Shown here: in pieces, positions 1 through 11,626 of the stretch | Layout of the letters: the number at the start of each line of letters is the position of its first letter | Position numbering within the stretch: the first letter of the stretch is position 1 | From: Haberlea rhodopensis | Lineage: Eukaryota > Streptophyta > Magnoliopsida > Lamiales > Gesneriaceae | Assembly (NCBI GenBank): GCA_907163345.1 | Contig: CAJQUN010000141.1 | Span: forward strand, 186,001-250,000 | Direction: 5' to 3' | DNA: 64,000 bases | Position numbers and translations under genes: made by a program | Notes under the pieces: model-generated | Seen by the model: only the letters and a program-made list of their open reading frames with translations | The model's database searches: none | Told to the model about the DNA's origin: nothing

Positions 1-3000
1 GTGTTCCCACTTCCACTTCGGTATCTCCAAGCTTCTCAATTCGCCGCCAGGTCTCTGTCTCTCTGCCTTAACCTGCTGGCAGATCAAACACCTCTTGACA
101 AAAGCAACGACGTCACTCTTCATTCTCTTCCACCAAAACTGACCACGCAGATCTTTATACATCTTTTTCCCGCCTGGGTGGATGCTAAGCCTGCTATTAT
201 GAGCTCGCTCTAAGATCCCTTTACGCAACTCCGGCGTACTCGGAACCACCCAACGGTTACCCAATCTCAAGGATCCGTCGTCGGCCACTCTGAACTTCGT
301 TGGCTGACCAAGATGTACTAAAGATAACCACCTCTGAACCTCATCATCTGCCCTCTGAGCTCTCCTGATGTTCTCATAAATATCTTGCTCGGCTAGCAAA
401 GTCGATACATACACAGGCGATGCATCTACGTCAAAATCATAGCCCAGATGGCAATAGGAGGTCATCATAGCCGACAAATGGATGACGTCCTCAGCAGAAC
501 TCCTCACTTTCCGGCTCAAAGCGTCTGCTGTCAAATTGGCTTTCCCCGGATGGTACTCTATCTCGCAATCATAGTCCTTGAGTAGGTCCATCCATCTCCT
601 CTGCATCATGTTCAGCTCTGCCTGAGTGAATAAAAACTTGAGGCTTTTGTGATCCGTGTATATGGTAAACGACGTACCATACAAATAATGCCTCCAAATC
701 TTCAGGGCGAAGATGATAGCCGCCAATTCCAAGTCATGAACTGGATATCTGGTCTCATGCGGCTTCAAATGCCTCGATGCATAAGCTACCACATGCTTAT
801 CTTGCATCAGAACACACCCAAGGCCCTGCAGTGATGCATCAGTATACAAAACAAATCTGGAGTTCTCCGTAGGGATCACTAACACTGGCGCAGTCGTCAA
901 CCGGTGCTTCAACTCCTGGAAGCTCTCCTCACAAGCTTCTGACCAAAAGAATGGTACACCCTTCTGGGTCAACTGTGTCAACGGCTTGGCAATCTTCGAA
1001 AAGCCCTCGACGAAGCGTCGATAATATCCGGCCAAACCAAGGAAGCTCCGAATCTCAGGCACAGAAGTGGGGGCAGCCCACTCCATCACAACTTCGATCT
1101 TCCTGGGATCCACTGATATTCCGCTGCTCGATATGACATGGCCCAGAAATACTACACTGCTCAACCAAAACTCACACTTACTGAGCTTGGCATACAATTG
1201 GTGATCTCTGAGGATCTGGAGCACTGTCCTCAAGTGTTTCACATGTTCCTCCTCACTCCGGGAGTAGATGAGAATGTCGTCAATAAACACAATGACGAAC
1301 TGATCAAGATACGGCTGAAACACCCTGTTCATCAGACTCATAAAGACTGCTGGAGCATTCGTCACGCCGAACGGCATCACTAGGAACTCATAATGTCCAT
1401 ATCGGGTCCGGAATGCTGTCTTCTGCACATCTTCTTCTCTGACTCGAATCTGATGATATCCGGATCTCAAATCAATCTTGCTATACACCCTGGTACCTTG
1501 CAACTGATCAAACAGATCGTCGATCCTTGGAAGAGGATACTTGTTCTTCACTGTAGCCTTATTCAGTTGCCGGTAATCGATGCACAACCGCATCGAGCCG
1601 TCCTTCTTCTTCACAAAGAGAACTGGTGCGCCCCATGGCGACACGCTCGGGCGTATATATCCCTTGTCAAGGAGATCCTGCAACTGCTCTTTCAACTCTC
1701 TCAATTCCGCTGATGCCATCCTATAAGGTGCACGAGAGATAGCGGATGTCCCTGGCAACAGCTCGATCCCAAACTCAACTTCCCTAGCCGGTGGGAATCC
1801 TGGGATCTCTTCTGGGAATACATCAGCAAACTCTGCTACCACTGGCACATCCTCAACTCTTAGTTCTTTATTCTTCCCAGACGTGTCCATGGCATAGATG
1901 AGATAACCCGTGTGTCCACGTTCCAACAACTGAGTCATCTTGATCGCTGACATCAACGGAATCTTCGCACGAGAACCGTTGCCATAGAAAGTCCATTGAC
2001 TGCCCAATTCAGGTCTGAACTTCACTGTCCTCTGCCGGCAATCTACCACTGCCTGATATATGTTCAGAATATCAATACCCAAGATGCAGTCGAAGTCTGA
2101 CAAGCCCAACACAATCAAGTCTGACCTCAATTCGTTGCCCTCAAAATAAATGAGGCAGTCTGCCATAAACTGATCAGCAACGACATTTCTTCCAGTGGGT
2201 GTCGAGACCAAAAGAGGCGTGGGTAAAGAAGACGTGCGCATATGGTGTCTTTCCACAAAACCCACCGATACAAAAGAGTGGGAGGCACCTGTATCGATCA
2301 AAATAAAAGCAGGGTACGTAAATAAATGACACGTACCGGCGATCACCTCCTCTGGGGCTGCCTGGGCCTGCTCTCTGGTCAGTGCATACACCTGTCCCTG
2401 GGGCGGTCCCACTGTCTGACCTCCCGATGGTCGAGGCCCAAACTGCTGCCTCTGCTGCACTGTCCTATCCTCAAACCTCGGCCGGTTGCCCTGAAACTCT
2501 GACTGTCCTCCCTGGGTGGGGCAATACCGAGCGATGTGGCCCATCTTGCCACAGCTATAACAGGCAGGGCACTTGCTTGAAGAATGTGGTCCTCCACAAT
2601 TGTCGCACCTCGGCTCTCCCGGCCTATTCCCTTGTGAAGACCCTCGATTGACCGACCAATTCTTCTTGTTATCCTGTTTCTGACCAAAGTACTTCTTTCC
2701 ACCAAACCGTGAAGATGAAGAGGCACCACGAGGTTTAAATGGCTCTCCTCGGGGCCTCAAGCTGTCATTAGTCTGCCTCTGTTGCGGTACTGGTGGTGAC
2801 ATAGCACTAGGATAAGCTCCCACCCCAAGTTCGGCAAGCTCCGCTCTTGTGAGAGCATCATCAAAAGAAGTTGGGTTATTGGTGATAACCCGGTCATAGA
2901 GCTCCGGTCGCAACCCCTTCATAAAGTTCCTCATCTTTGCGTGCCCATTGGTGGCAATGTGGGGAACATACCTCAGCAACGAAGAGTACCGCGTGGCATA

Positions 3001-3477
3001 GTCTGACACTGACATGTTCCCCTATTTCAAGCTTGTAAACTCATCCTCCTTCGTCTGTCTCGCCGCTGCGGAGAAGTACCGGTTCAGAAACCTAGTCCTG
3101 AAGAGTGTCCAATCAATCACAGCACCTAGTGCTCTTAGCTCCAATACAGTGCCCCTCCACCACATTAGAGGTTTCTTTGCTAACTGGAACTCCGCTAGCC
3201 TCAGCCACGTTGTAACATCACAAGGAGCCGACACAAATATCTGCTCAAGTCTTTCCAGCCACTCTTCAGCCTCTTCTCCGGACTCTGTCCCCTCAAACCG
3301 GGGCGGGTGGTAAGACAGAAACTGAGTCAAGTTAATCTCACCGGGTAGCAATAACTGAGCTACTGGTTCCAAGCCCACTGCTGGTGGAGGTAGAGGGTTC
3401 ACTTGTCCAACGCTAGCGTTAACACTGCCCACATCGCCAACTTCTTCGTTAAGATTCCCCGCATTCATAGCAGACAT
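1..3477 (-). pseudogene. Element A gag-pol, one amber codon, 3' end outside window
   Basis: Polyprotein of a Ty3/gypsy element. The start is ATG at 3475-3477. A retrotransposon gag domain is followed by a TAG at 3022-3024, where copy F reads CAG, so this is a single substitution and not a frameshift. Downstream the frame continues without a break at any point I compared with B and F: zinc knuckles (about 2500-2600), the DTGA protease motif (about 2285-2300), RT with the FIDD active site (about 1280-1290), RNase H (TDAS, about 840) and the start of the integrase zinc domain. It enters the window edge still open. The frameshifts that break B and F are absent here, so this copy is the least damaged of the three. 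Complete openness of the frame was spot-checked, not proven base by base. Confidence 0.85.
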
Positions 3478-3675
3478 GCTGTAACACCAAGGTTAACAAC
3501 AATTCCAAAACAAATATACATGTTATGCCGTTAGATAACATGAATGATAATAAGCATGTTAGGATAACAGTATATACAACAATATGCACCACATGCATAA
3601 ACATGCTTCAAATGTAAGCACCTAGCCAATCATGCTAAGGCTACCCTTCACTCGTTCCCGGGTTCTCTAACCACT

Positions 3676-3687
3676 GCTCTGATACCA
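3676..3687 (-). other. Element A primer-binding site (tRNA-iMet)
   Basis: The sense strand reads TGGTATCAGAGC, complementary to the 3' end of plant initiator tRNA-Met. It lies four bases inside the 5' LTR end. After 12 matching bases the sequence continues AGTGG, not CCAGG as in copy F, so the tRNA match is shorter here. Confidence 0.85.
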
Positions 3688-3691
3688 CTAA

Positions 3692-5192
3692 TGTAAGGAC
3701 CCTAATCCTTAAGTACGGAATCCAGGCATAATAGAGCTATCATAATAATCAGAGTGTAAAAGAACGTGTTGAGTTTATGAGCTTAAGCATTACATGCCAA
3801 AAAATAAGGACTACCAAATGGATTAATTACATTCCAATCAATGAATGTGTTCAACTATAGTTTTAAACTACTCCTAGAGTAGTTACTATCCAAAATAATC
3901 CTGTCATTTCTGCCTCAAAAGAATTCTTCACAAGGCTCACCACCTCAACCCGCTCAAGCCCTTCTATCATGCCAAAAAGGTAGCTACAAGGACAACCCCC
4001 AAACATGAGCAATAATAATCATTCATATTCAACACAATATGAAGATAAAGCGTAAATGCATAATCATAATAAAACACTTCCTGTTTTTCCCATGCATTTC
4101 AAACGCTTCCCGTTTGGTTGTCCCTGTACCATAACTCATGAGTATAATCAATAGATTATTTTTAATGGTCTAAACATGTCATGACATATACCATCTCATC
4201 AATACCAAATACTGATCACCAATCCCTAGTCTGTCCATCACAATGTATTTTAATGCCCCTCGCTTATTTACATATAGGAGGCATAGGATAACCTCGCTTC
4301 AATGGACATGCGGGACTCCCACCCCTCGCCTCACATTGAGCGGCAAATACCCTTTCCTCGCCCTATATGATAACCACGCTCAAATGTGACATGCGGCGCT
4401 CCCACCCCTCGCTTCACATTTAGCGGAACCAAACAAATAGCGGCAAGCATTAAAATCATCAAGGGATGACCACGACTCATGGGATGTGCACCAATAATCA
4501 TCATATGCATCTATAAACATCATGCATAACATGTATTTGCATCCACAATGCAATACCACATATATACTCGCATCCACAATGCATAAACAATGAGTATATA
4601 AGATACATGTACCGTTGGGTGCCCGTACGTCCACTACGTACCTTTCCAAAAGTGGATTTGATATGGCTTCAGTTCCTTGGTTGTGTTGCTACCTGGGATG
4701 GTTCTCTTGGGGATCTCAAATCACCCAATAAACTCCACAAATCAAGATTTTGCAAGGACTTCTCTTCACCCCAAAGCTGGAACTCGAAAATGAGGGGAAG
4801 GGTTTGTGTGGGAATGATTTTGGTAAAGTAAAATGAATTGGTAAAGGTGGGGGGTTATAAGGGTTGGGTTTAATTAAAATAGGGTGCATCCCACAATACC
4901 ACGGTGTATAAAACACCCCAACATGATATTTAAAAGCATAACACCACTATGCTCCACAATTACAAATAAATGCATGTTTCCTCAAAAATTACTACCCACA
5001 CATGAAGTCATTAAAACACCCCAAATATCTAACATGCATCACATGCACCCTGAAATGCAACCCGATCACATCTACCATGTGACTAAACATTTCAACATAA
5101 TAATTCCAACACATAATTAATTACCATCATAATTAATCATATAAACACAATTAATGCACCAAGTTGCAATTAATCATTTCGGGGATATCACA
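3692..5192 (-). repeat. Element A 5' LTR (1501 bp), intron-less form
   Basis: The plus strand begins TGTAAGGACCCTAATCC and ends GGGGATATCACA, matching the ends of the B LTRs. The short tandem motifs (gcgctcccacccctcgc blocks; atgcatccacaatgca blocks) are shared with B and F. The 545-bp segment that holds the palindrome array in B is missing at 4703/4704. Only one LTR of this copy is visible. Confidence 0.92.
4703..4704 (-). other. Precise intron-loss junction in the LTR of A
   Basis: The sense strand reads CCCCAAGAG joined to AACCATCCC. In B, E and F the same two blocks are separated by a segment starting GTATGG and ending TGTAG (TGTCG in the F 5' LTR). The join is exactly what GT-AG splicing would give. 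Seen directly; splicing is the inference. Confidence 0.8.
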
Positions 5193-5957
5193 CTAAGACA
5201 ACTCATTAGATGATTGTTTATGACATACACTGTATTATGATTTTGTTAATGGCAATTCATTATTATATTTTATTCGTGTATCTGTGTAATATGAATTAAT
5301 ATATAAGTTAATGCCTTAGAATAATATTGTATTGTTCTTAGAGATTGTCCCTAGTCAAGTATTATCATGAATCGGGATAATGATAATGCATTGAGACTAG
5401 TATGTTTTGATTGATGAATTGTTCATAGATATGAGATATCAAATCAACACATGGGTACATGTTAGAGAACGATGTAATGGACAGACCCACCATGAGAATG
5501 TGACATGGATAGTTATATGAACGTCATAAGCGATTCTCATAGTGATAATAATGTATGTAATCCTTACGACTTGAGATCATCAGAGATCCCAACATAAGGA
5601 GTTATGTATCTTGATATTGTCAAACATTACCTGTAACAGGGTAAACTATAAAGACAACTATTGGATACACTACGAATTATGTAGAGGGATGTTGATTGAT
5701 CGAGATAGGATTTGTCCCTCCTATATAACAGGAGAAGTGTTTGGGCCCTTGATCAAGTGAGACTAAAATGCATGGCCATGCTCGAATGAGACGATATGTG
5801 ATATCGAGCTTATTCGTTTATTGTAGTTCTACTTGGGGATCAAGAAATAAAGATTGAATATACGAGTATGACTATTCCATGACTTGTGTTCAATCTAAAC
5901 ACATTGGACAAAGGGATTAAGTTGCATGGTTAATATTATCACAAGTTCTTAGGTTAT
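5193..5957. repeat. Relic LTR-like sequence, left part (K)
   Basis: AT-rich sequence with no coding frame I recognise. It continues after element D at 11627, shown by D's GTTAT duplication. It contains a TATATAA box at 5723-5729 on the plus strand. Its right part has a tttccgctgcg block typical of plant LTR 3' regions. Probably one or two old LTRs. Family and orientation are uncertain. Confidence 0.45.
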
Positions 5958-7432
5958 TGACCGCTTTATTTTTAAACAGAAAATATTTCAAAGTGAGTGT
6001 GAAGCGATTCTACCGCAAGTGCACGGTTGTCAAGTTTTAGTATAGTGAAATGAAAGTAAAGGTTGTCGAATCCACAGGGACTAATGTATAAGTACCAAAT
6101 AAGACTAGCAAAATTATATTTAGCCTACGATTTAAATGGTGGTAGATTAATTTAAACGGAACTAGAACTAAAGCACAAAAATGAAATTAAACAAATCGGA
6201 TTCCGGACATGCAAAGGTAATTCGCTTGAGAAATTTATCTCGCTCTTCGTTCAACTGTATTATCTTTAATGATTCGTCTGAATAATCAATTATCAAACAG
6301 TTGATCATTAAGGTGAAAGGTTTTCGTTAATATTCAATACACTCTCTCGAGCTGTAAAGAAACTAATATCAAATTATAACAAGTCACTCTCGTGCACCTA
6401 TTTACTAATCCAATATTGCATAAATCTTCAAAACCTCGTTACTCTAAATCTCTCGATTCAAAGTTCTCACATATGCGATTTCATCTCTCGATCTCAATCT
6501 TAACATACATCATGAATTAATATAGCGTATTATAATGTTATCTCTCGATCTCGGTTATAAATCACAGATTTCAACCAAAGTTAGCTAGGCTTTGATCTTA
6601 ATAAGCGTTTAATTCATGAACATAAGAACTCAATCCACTTAAACACGAACGAATCAATAAATGAAACACAATTTTACTAAAACTCAATAAAATAAACTAG
6701 ATTCAATTCAAATCAATTACATAAGAAGTTTAATCGTCTCTCGACCTCAAAAACATCAAATGAGAATGAAAATAAAATAAATCAAAGTTTAGAAATACGA
6801 TAAACGGCTGGAATGAGTCCGTGCGTTGCACCGTGATTTCTTCTCTTGCTCCTTCCTTGCACTCCGGATTGTACGCTCAAGCTTGGATGAAAACCGGAAG
6901 AAGATGACTCTCCTTGGCGGCGGCTAGGGTTCTCTTTTTCTGGAGAATTTTCGTCTGATATGATATATGGAAGGGAATTAATGATATCCCCCCTAAAAAC
7001 CCCCGAAGATCAACTTAAATTTGGAAGATAAGATTTTTCAAAAATCGCGTATCGATCGATCGAGAATTATGTCCGATCGATCGGTGCACTGTTCACGTCA
7101 GTCTTTGAAACTCACTGCCTCGTTCGATCGATCGAGATTTTCCTTCCGATCGATCGATCCTTCGATACTTTTGATGCTCAACATTCTGCCTGGCTCGATC
7201 GATCGAGAAATAATCTCGATCGATCGAACCTTTTAAAAAATCAAACTTCTTCTTTTCATCTCTTTTTCGCCTCGATTTCGCCCGTTTTCTTCATTTTAGC
7301 TCATTTCTTCCATTTCCGACCTATTTTCCTGAAATAAACAAATAAATACCAAAAATCGTAATTTCATCCAGGAAAAAGTACGAAAAAAGGAAAGAAATTA
7401 CAGCTAAAAACACTTAAAATCTAAGTCTATCA
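5958..7432 (-). repeat. Element D 3' LTR (1475 bp)
   Basis: Begins TGACCGCTTTATTTTTAAAC and ends TAAGTCTATCA on the plus strand. It is the same length as the right LTR and is followed by a pyrimidine run, the complement of the polypurine tract. Related to, but clearly diverged from, the LTRs of C. Confidence 0.93.
7051..7228. repeat. CGATCGATCG palindrome array in D left LTR
   Basis: Six self-complementary blocks with a CGATCGATCG core, arranged largely as close pairs. A cactgcctcg box (complement of the GAGGCAGT box) lies between pairs. The surrounding LTR is AT-rich, so these CpG-rich blocks stand out sharply. Confidence 0.9.
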
Positions 7433-8952
7433 ACTCCCCCAAACTTTGACTTGATCGTCCTCGAGCAAGCAAAAAGCTCAAAAAGTAGAGTCAAATTGAA
7501 TACTTTGAAAGAATCTTCTTTACAACTCAATGTAAAAACTTAGCAATCCCACTTATACATCAATAAGAATCATTCAAAGTTCAACATGAAGCATTTTCTC
7601 CTAAGCTAAACAATACATCGCAACATCGGAACGTGCGTGTGTGCTATTGTCAAACATGAGTTATATACATATCTTTTAAGATCAAAATGTGCCATAAAAA
7701 CTCAGAGTCAAGATTACTTCTGATTACTCTACAAATTTACTATCCAGCACTTCTCCACTAATGTAATTAGTCCCTAGACTTGGATCAGAAGGTCTTTAAA
7801 AGCTTATAGCGTTAGGCCTTTTGGTGTCGGCTCCAAAGAAAAAGTAGGATGAATGCAAAGAAGAGAGTATAATAGAATTAGTTCAAAATTTTCGCACAAT
7901 ACTGAGCTTCTCTTCAATTTTTTATAGCCTTGGCCACTTTGGGTCTTATTTGAATATTTTCATTTTTTCAAGGCTTTTCTCTACATCTTTTCTTATTGCT
8001 CATTCTTTTGTTCAATCTACATAATACTTCAGTGCAATGAATGAGATTCATTATACTCCCTTAGGGACGGATAAAAATTATTCTTTAGGCTCAATCCAAG
8101 GTGGGTATAATGAGTTAGCCAAAAATGTCGAATGGGGGTCTAATTATATGCAATGCATATACCATTTTTTTCAATAAGGCTCAAGAGGGGACACTAAGGA
8201 ATGATGTACACATGGTAAGCTTGAAAGGCACAAACGGTCCAAAGATCGCCTAAATCATCTCCAAGTCAAGTTCCTAATTATAAAATTTTGCCTCAAAGTG
8301 CTTTCAAATAAATTGTAGAGTTTTCTAAGATGCTCAAGACTAATCATAGTTAACACAAGTTTTCACTTTATTTAATACATACTTCATCAATCATGACTCA
8401 AAACGTGCTCAAACTATTCCTCAATTTTGACATAATGCTCAACAAAGGATATATACAAACAAGTTCAAAATTTTCATGACTCCTATCTAGATGGGGATTA
8501 ATTGCCTCATGTATTACCGTTGCAAATCCAACTCATCATTTCTCAAGTATTGACTCATTTTCTAAAAAAAAAATTGTTGATAGTGCTCAAGGACGATTCA
8601 AGTGACAATTAAGCACACAACATGTGGATAAAACAAATTAAACACGCAAACCACTCCCCCAAACTTAACTCAAACATTGTCCTCAATGTTTAAAAGAATC
8701 AAAAGGGAAAAAGTAAACTCCCCTGATCAAGACGCTTGCATGAGGATTGAGGAAGTTTGGCTTTTGAAAGCTCCACTGCTGTAAGGGTTCATCGCTCCAC
8801 TTGAGTACCTCGAAAAAGAAGGATGCTAAAAAAAATCGACAAGAGAGAAAAACAACTAAATGCAAAATTGAAAATAAAACAAAGCTAAATGCAAAAGGAT
8901 ACGCTTGGGTTGCCTCCCAAGAAGCGCTGATTTCTAGTCGTCGGCTTGACCA
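7433..8952 (-). other. Element D non-coding interior and polypurine-tract region
   Basis: Starts with actcccccaaactttgacttgatcgtcc, the complement of the polypurine tract. The next 1.2 kb resembles 14356-15700 of element C, for example the shared aacatcggaacgtgcgtgtgtgctattg-type block (7622-7650). No coding frame of interest was found. It is the conserved 3' untranslated region of this family. Confidence 0.75.
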
Positions 8953-9972
8953 TCAGAAGCAACCATCAAAGAGCGGTTGCCGCCCATAGTAAGTATCGTA
9001 TGATACCACTAATGGGTCTTCATTCAGTATGCCCTCAAGATTGGCCAGATGTCTCCAGTGTAAACTCGTCGCTCCAACAACTTTCGTCATGACATAGTGA
9101 GCATGGGAGAATGATTCTTTACTTGACTTCATCTCATATGGGGCGTAGTGCGGTGAAGTTGGTGGCATCGATGGGAAATACGTATCCACATATGTCATAT
9201 AACATGTCTCCATCGATGGGAGCATATCACGGTTCTCGAAACTCTCATCCTCCAACATCACTCTTGGCTTGTTTTCCCATAGGATCTCCTCAGATGACTT
9301 TTCCACTGTAGGCTCAATCACTTCCATAGGCTCAACTTCCCTTGATTTTTCCACATGAGTGGGATCACTCCCCCAAACTTGATTGGTTGAGTGATCATCA
9401 TCATGTAACCAGGCCTGATTTGTAGATCTCGTCTCCTCCTCTTGGCAGCTCATTGAGATGGTTTCCACTAGGATTGCTATTTGCTGCTCTAGATGACGTA
9501 TATAATTGGTCTGGTTCTCTAAACGTTGCTCAGTTGATGCCATGAGTCTAAATAACATATTCTCTGATTGAGCCGTTCCTTCTACAAAACTATATTTCTT
9601 CTCGCCGTGATGCTCAAAGGTTTGGTGCGTATCATTAGGGTAGTGAGGCTCCGGTGGGTATTGGTGACTCCAACCTTGCAAGGAAGGATCACAATGCCAG
9701 TGGTAATCGAAGCCCGCCATATCATTGAACAGGTGTAATACACTGTCCTCATCTCTATCAACCAGGGGACTCCCATTCACCAGTACTCCTCTGAATACCC
9801 ATCCTCGTGTCTGTGCATCCAAACCTTTGAAGAAATGTTGCAGAAAAGTATAGTTCGAAAAGTTGTGATACCTGAATGTGTCTGCCAGTTCATTGAATCT
9901 CTCCCACGCCGAATAAAACGGCTCAGAAAATTGTTGGGGAAATCTTGTGAAGACTTGTTGATGAAGCATCAC
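8953..9972 (-). CDS. Element D truncated Athila-type gag
   Basis: A 339-residue open frame that begins about 150 bp after the primer site. Residues 1-100 align with residues of about 150-250 of the C gag: a Y.AW.RF.EL block, then Q.F..GL, then a ...MA...Y.W block. The C-terminal half keeps a coiled-coil segment (STEQRLENQTNYIRHLEQQI) matching the C gag segment of the same kind. The N-terminal half of a normal gag is missing, and I see no zinc knuckle. It is a degenerate capsid protein, perhaps kept open by chance or by use in trans packaging. The start codon is the first ATG of the frame. Confidence 0.7.
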   Translation of the reverse strand: MMLHQQVFTRFPQQFSEPFYSAWERFNELADTFRYHNFSNYTFLQHFFKGLDAQTRGWVFRGVLVNGSPLVDRDEDSVLHLFNDMAGFDYHWHCDPSLQGWSHQYPPEPHYPNDTHQTFEHHGEKKYSFVEGTAQSENMLFRLMASTEQRLENQTNYIRHLEQQIAILVETISMSCQEEETRSTNQAWLHDDDHSTNQVWGSDPTHVEKSREVEPMEVIEPTVEKSSEEILWENKPRVMLEDESFENRDMLPSMETCYMTYVDTYFPSMPPTSPHYAPYEMKSSKESFSHAHYVMTKVVGATSLHWRHLANLEGILNEDPLVVSYDTYYGRQPLFDGCF

Positions 9973-10121
9973 AAGTACCTCGCAAGAAAAACAAATAACA
10001 TACTAAAAAAATAATATATATTTTTCTTCGAAAATAACAAAAAGAAAACGAAAACAAAAACGCAATAATAAAATTGGCTAAATTACAATTAACTAATCTC
10101 GTATGATATTATACATATTAG

Positions 10122-10139
10122 TCCCCGGCAACGGCGCCA
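10122..10139 (-). other. Element D primer-binding site (tRNA-Asp)
   Basis: The plus strand reads tccccggcaacggcgcca, identical to the 3' end expected of plant tRNA-Asp. The sense strand is therefore the complementary primer site. It lies seven bases from the LTR at 10147. This site is characteristic of Athila-type elements. Confidence 0.88.
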
Positions 10140-10146
10140 AAAACTT

Positions 10147-11621
10147 GACCGCTTTATTTTTAAACAGAAAATATTTCAAAGTGTAGTGTGAAGCGATTCT
10201 ACCGCAAGTGCACGGTTGTCAAGTTTTAGTATAGTGAAATGAAAGTAAAGGTTGTCGAATCCACAGAGACTAATGTATAAGTACCAAATAAGACTAGCAA
10301 AATTATATTTACCCTACGATTTAAATTGTGGTAGATTAATTTAAACGGAACTAGAACTAAAGCACAAAAATGAAATAAAACAAATCGGATTCCGGACATG
10401 CAAAGGTAATTCGCTTGAGAAATTTATCTCGTTCTTCGTTCAACTGTATTATCTTTAATGATTCGTCTGAATAATCAATTATCAAACAGTTGATCATTAA
10501 GGTGAAAGGTTTTCGTTATTATTCAATACACTCTCTCGAGCTGTAAAGAAACTAATATCAAATTATAACAAGTCACTCTCGTGCACCTATTTACTAATCC
10601 AATATTGCATAAATCTTCAAAACCTCGTTACTCTAAATCTCTCGATTCAAAGTTCTCACATATGCGATTTCATCTCTCGATCTCAATCTTAACATACATC
10701 ATGAATTAATATAGCGTATTATAATGTTATCTCTCGATCTCGGTTATAAATCACAGATTTCAACCAAAGTTAGCTAGGCTTTGATCTTAATAAGCGTTTA
10801 ATTCATGAACATAAGAACTCAATCCACTTAAACACGAACGAATCAATAAATGAAACACAATTGTACTAAAACACAATAAAATAAACTAGATTCAATTCAA
10901 ATCAATTACATAAGAAGTTTAATCGTCTCTCGACCTCAAAAACATCAAATGAGAATGAAAATAAAATAAATCAAAGTTTAGAAATACGATAAACGGCTGG
11001 AATGAGTCCGTGCGTTGCACCGTGATTTCTTCTCTTGCTCCTTCCTTGCACTCCGGAATGTACGCTCAAGCTTGGATGAAAACCGGAAGAAGATGACTCT
11101 CCTTGGCGGCGGCTAGGGTTCTCTTTTTCTGGAGAATTTTCGTCTGATATGATATATGGAAGGGAATTAATGATATCCCCCGTAAAAACCCCTGAAGATC
11201 AACTTAAATTTGGATGATAAGATTTTTCAAAAATCGCGTATCGATCGATCGAGAATTATGTCCGATCGATCGGTGCACTGTTCACGTCAGTCTTTGAAAC
11301 TCACTGCCTCGTTCCATCGATCGAGATTTTCCTTCCGATCGATTGATCCTTCGATACTTTTGATGCTCAACATTCTGCCTGGCTCGATCGATCGAGAAAT
11401 AATCTCGATCGGTCGAACCTTTGAAAAAATCAAACTTCTTCTTTTCATCTCTTTTTCACCTCGATTTCGCCCGTTTTCTTCATTTTAGCTCATTTCTTCC
11501 ATTTCCGGCCTATTTTCCTGAAATAAGCAAATAAATACCAAAAAGCGTAATTTCATCCAGGAAAAAGTACGAAAAAAGGAAAGAAATTACAGCTAAAAAC
11601 ACTTAAAATCTAAGCCTATCA
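10147..11621 (-). repeat. Element D 5' LTR (1475 bp)
   Basis: Same ends and length as 5958-7432, with scattered substitutions. Flanked on the right by GTTAT. Confidence 0.93.
11240..11417. repeat. CGATCGATCG palindrome array in D right LTR
   Basis: Counterpart of the array at 7051-7228. Three blocks have single changes (ccatcgatcgag, cgatcgattgat, cgatcggtcg), so the CpG-containing palindromes are decaying independently in the two LTRs. Confidence 0.88.
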
Positions 11622-11626
11622 GTTAT

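Larger units (their letters stand above)
1..5192 (-). mobile_element. Element A: Tekay-type Ty3/gypsy retrotransposon, truncated by the window edge
   Basis: Minus-strand element with, from right to left, a 5' LTR (3692-5192), a primer site, a leader, and gag-pol running off the left edge inside integrase. The domain order gag, protease, RT, RNase H, integrase and close identity to copies B and F place it in the chromodomain-bearing Tekay group. The right LTR end (gatatcaca, ending 5192) abuts relic DNA. The other LTR and the target duplication are outside the window. Its LTR is about 600 bp shorter than those of B and F because one internal segment is missing at exact splice-like boundaries. 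Confidence 0.93.
5958..11621 (-). mobile_element. Element D: non-autonomous Athila-related LTR element, complete
   Basis: Two 1475-bp LTRs (5958-7432, 10147-11621), a tRNA-Asp-type primer site next to the right LTR, a purine tract next to the left LTR (actcccccaaact on plus), and a 5-bp duplication GTTAT at 5953-5957 and 11622-11626. The 2.7-kb interior holds only a gag-like ORF; no protease, RT or integrase is present. It must depend on enzymes from another element. The LTRs differ at several sites, for example ccctaaaaac against ccgtaaaaac, so it is older than C. Confidence 0.93.

Noticed and set aside
951..1713. Plus-strand open frames over element A (and the same over B and F in the opposite sense)
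   Set aside because: Antisense shadows of RT, RNase H and integrase coding sequence; no independent motifs.
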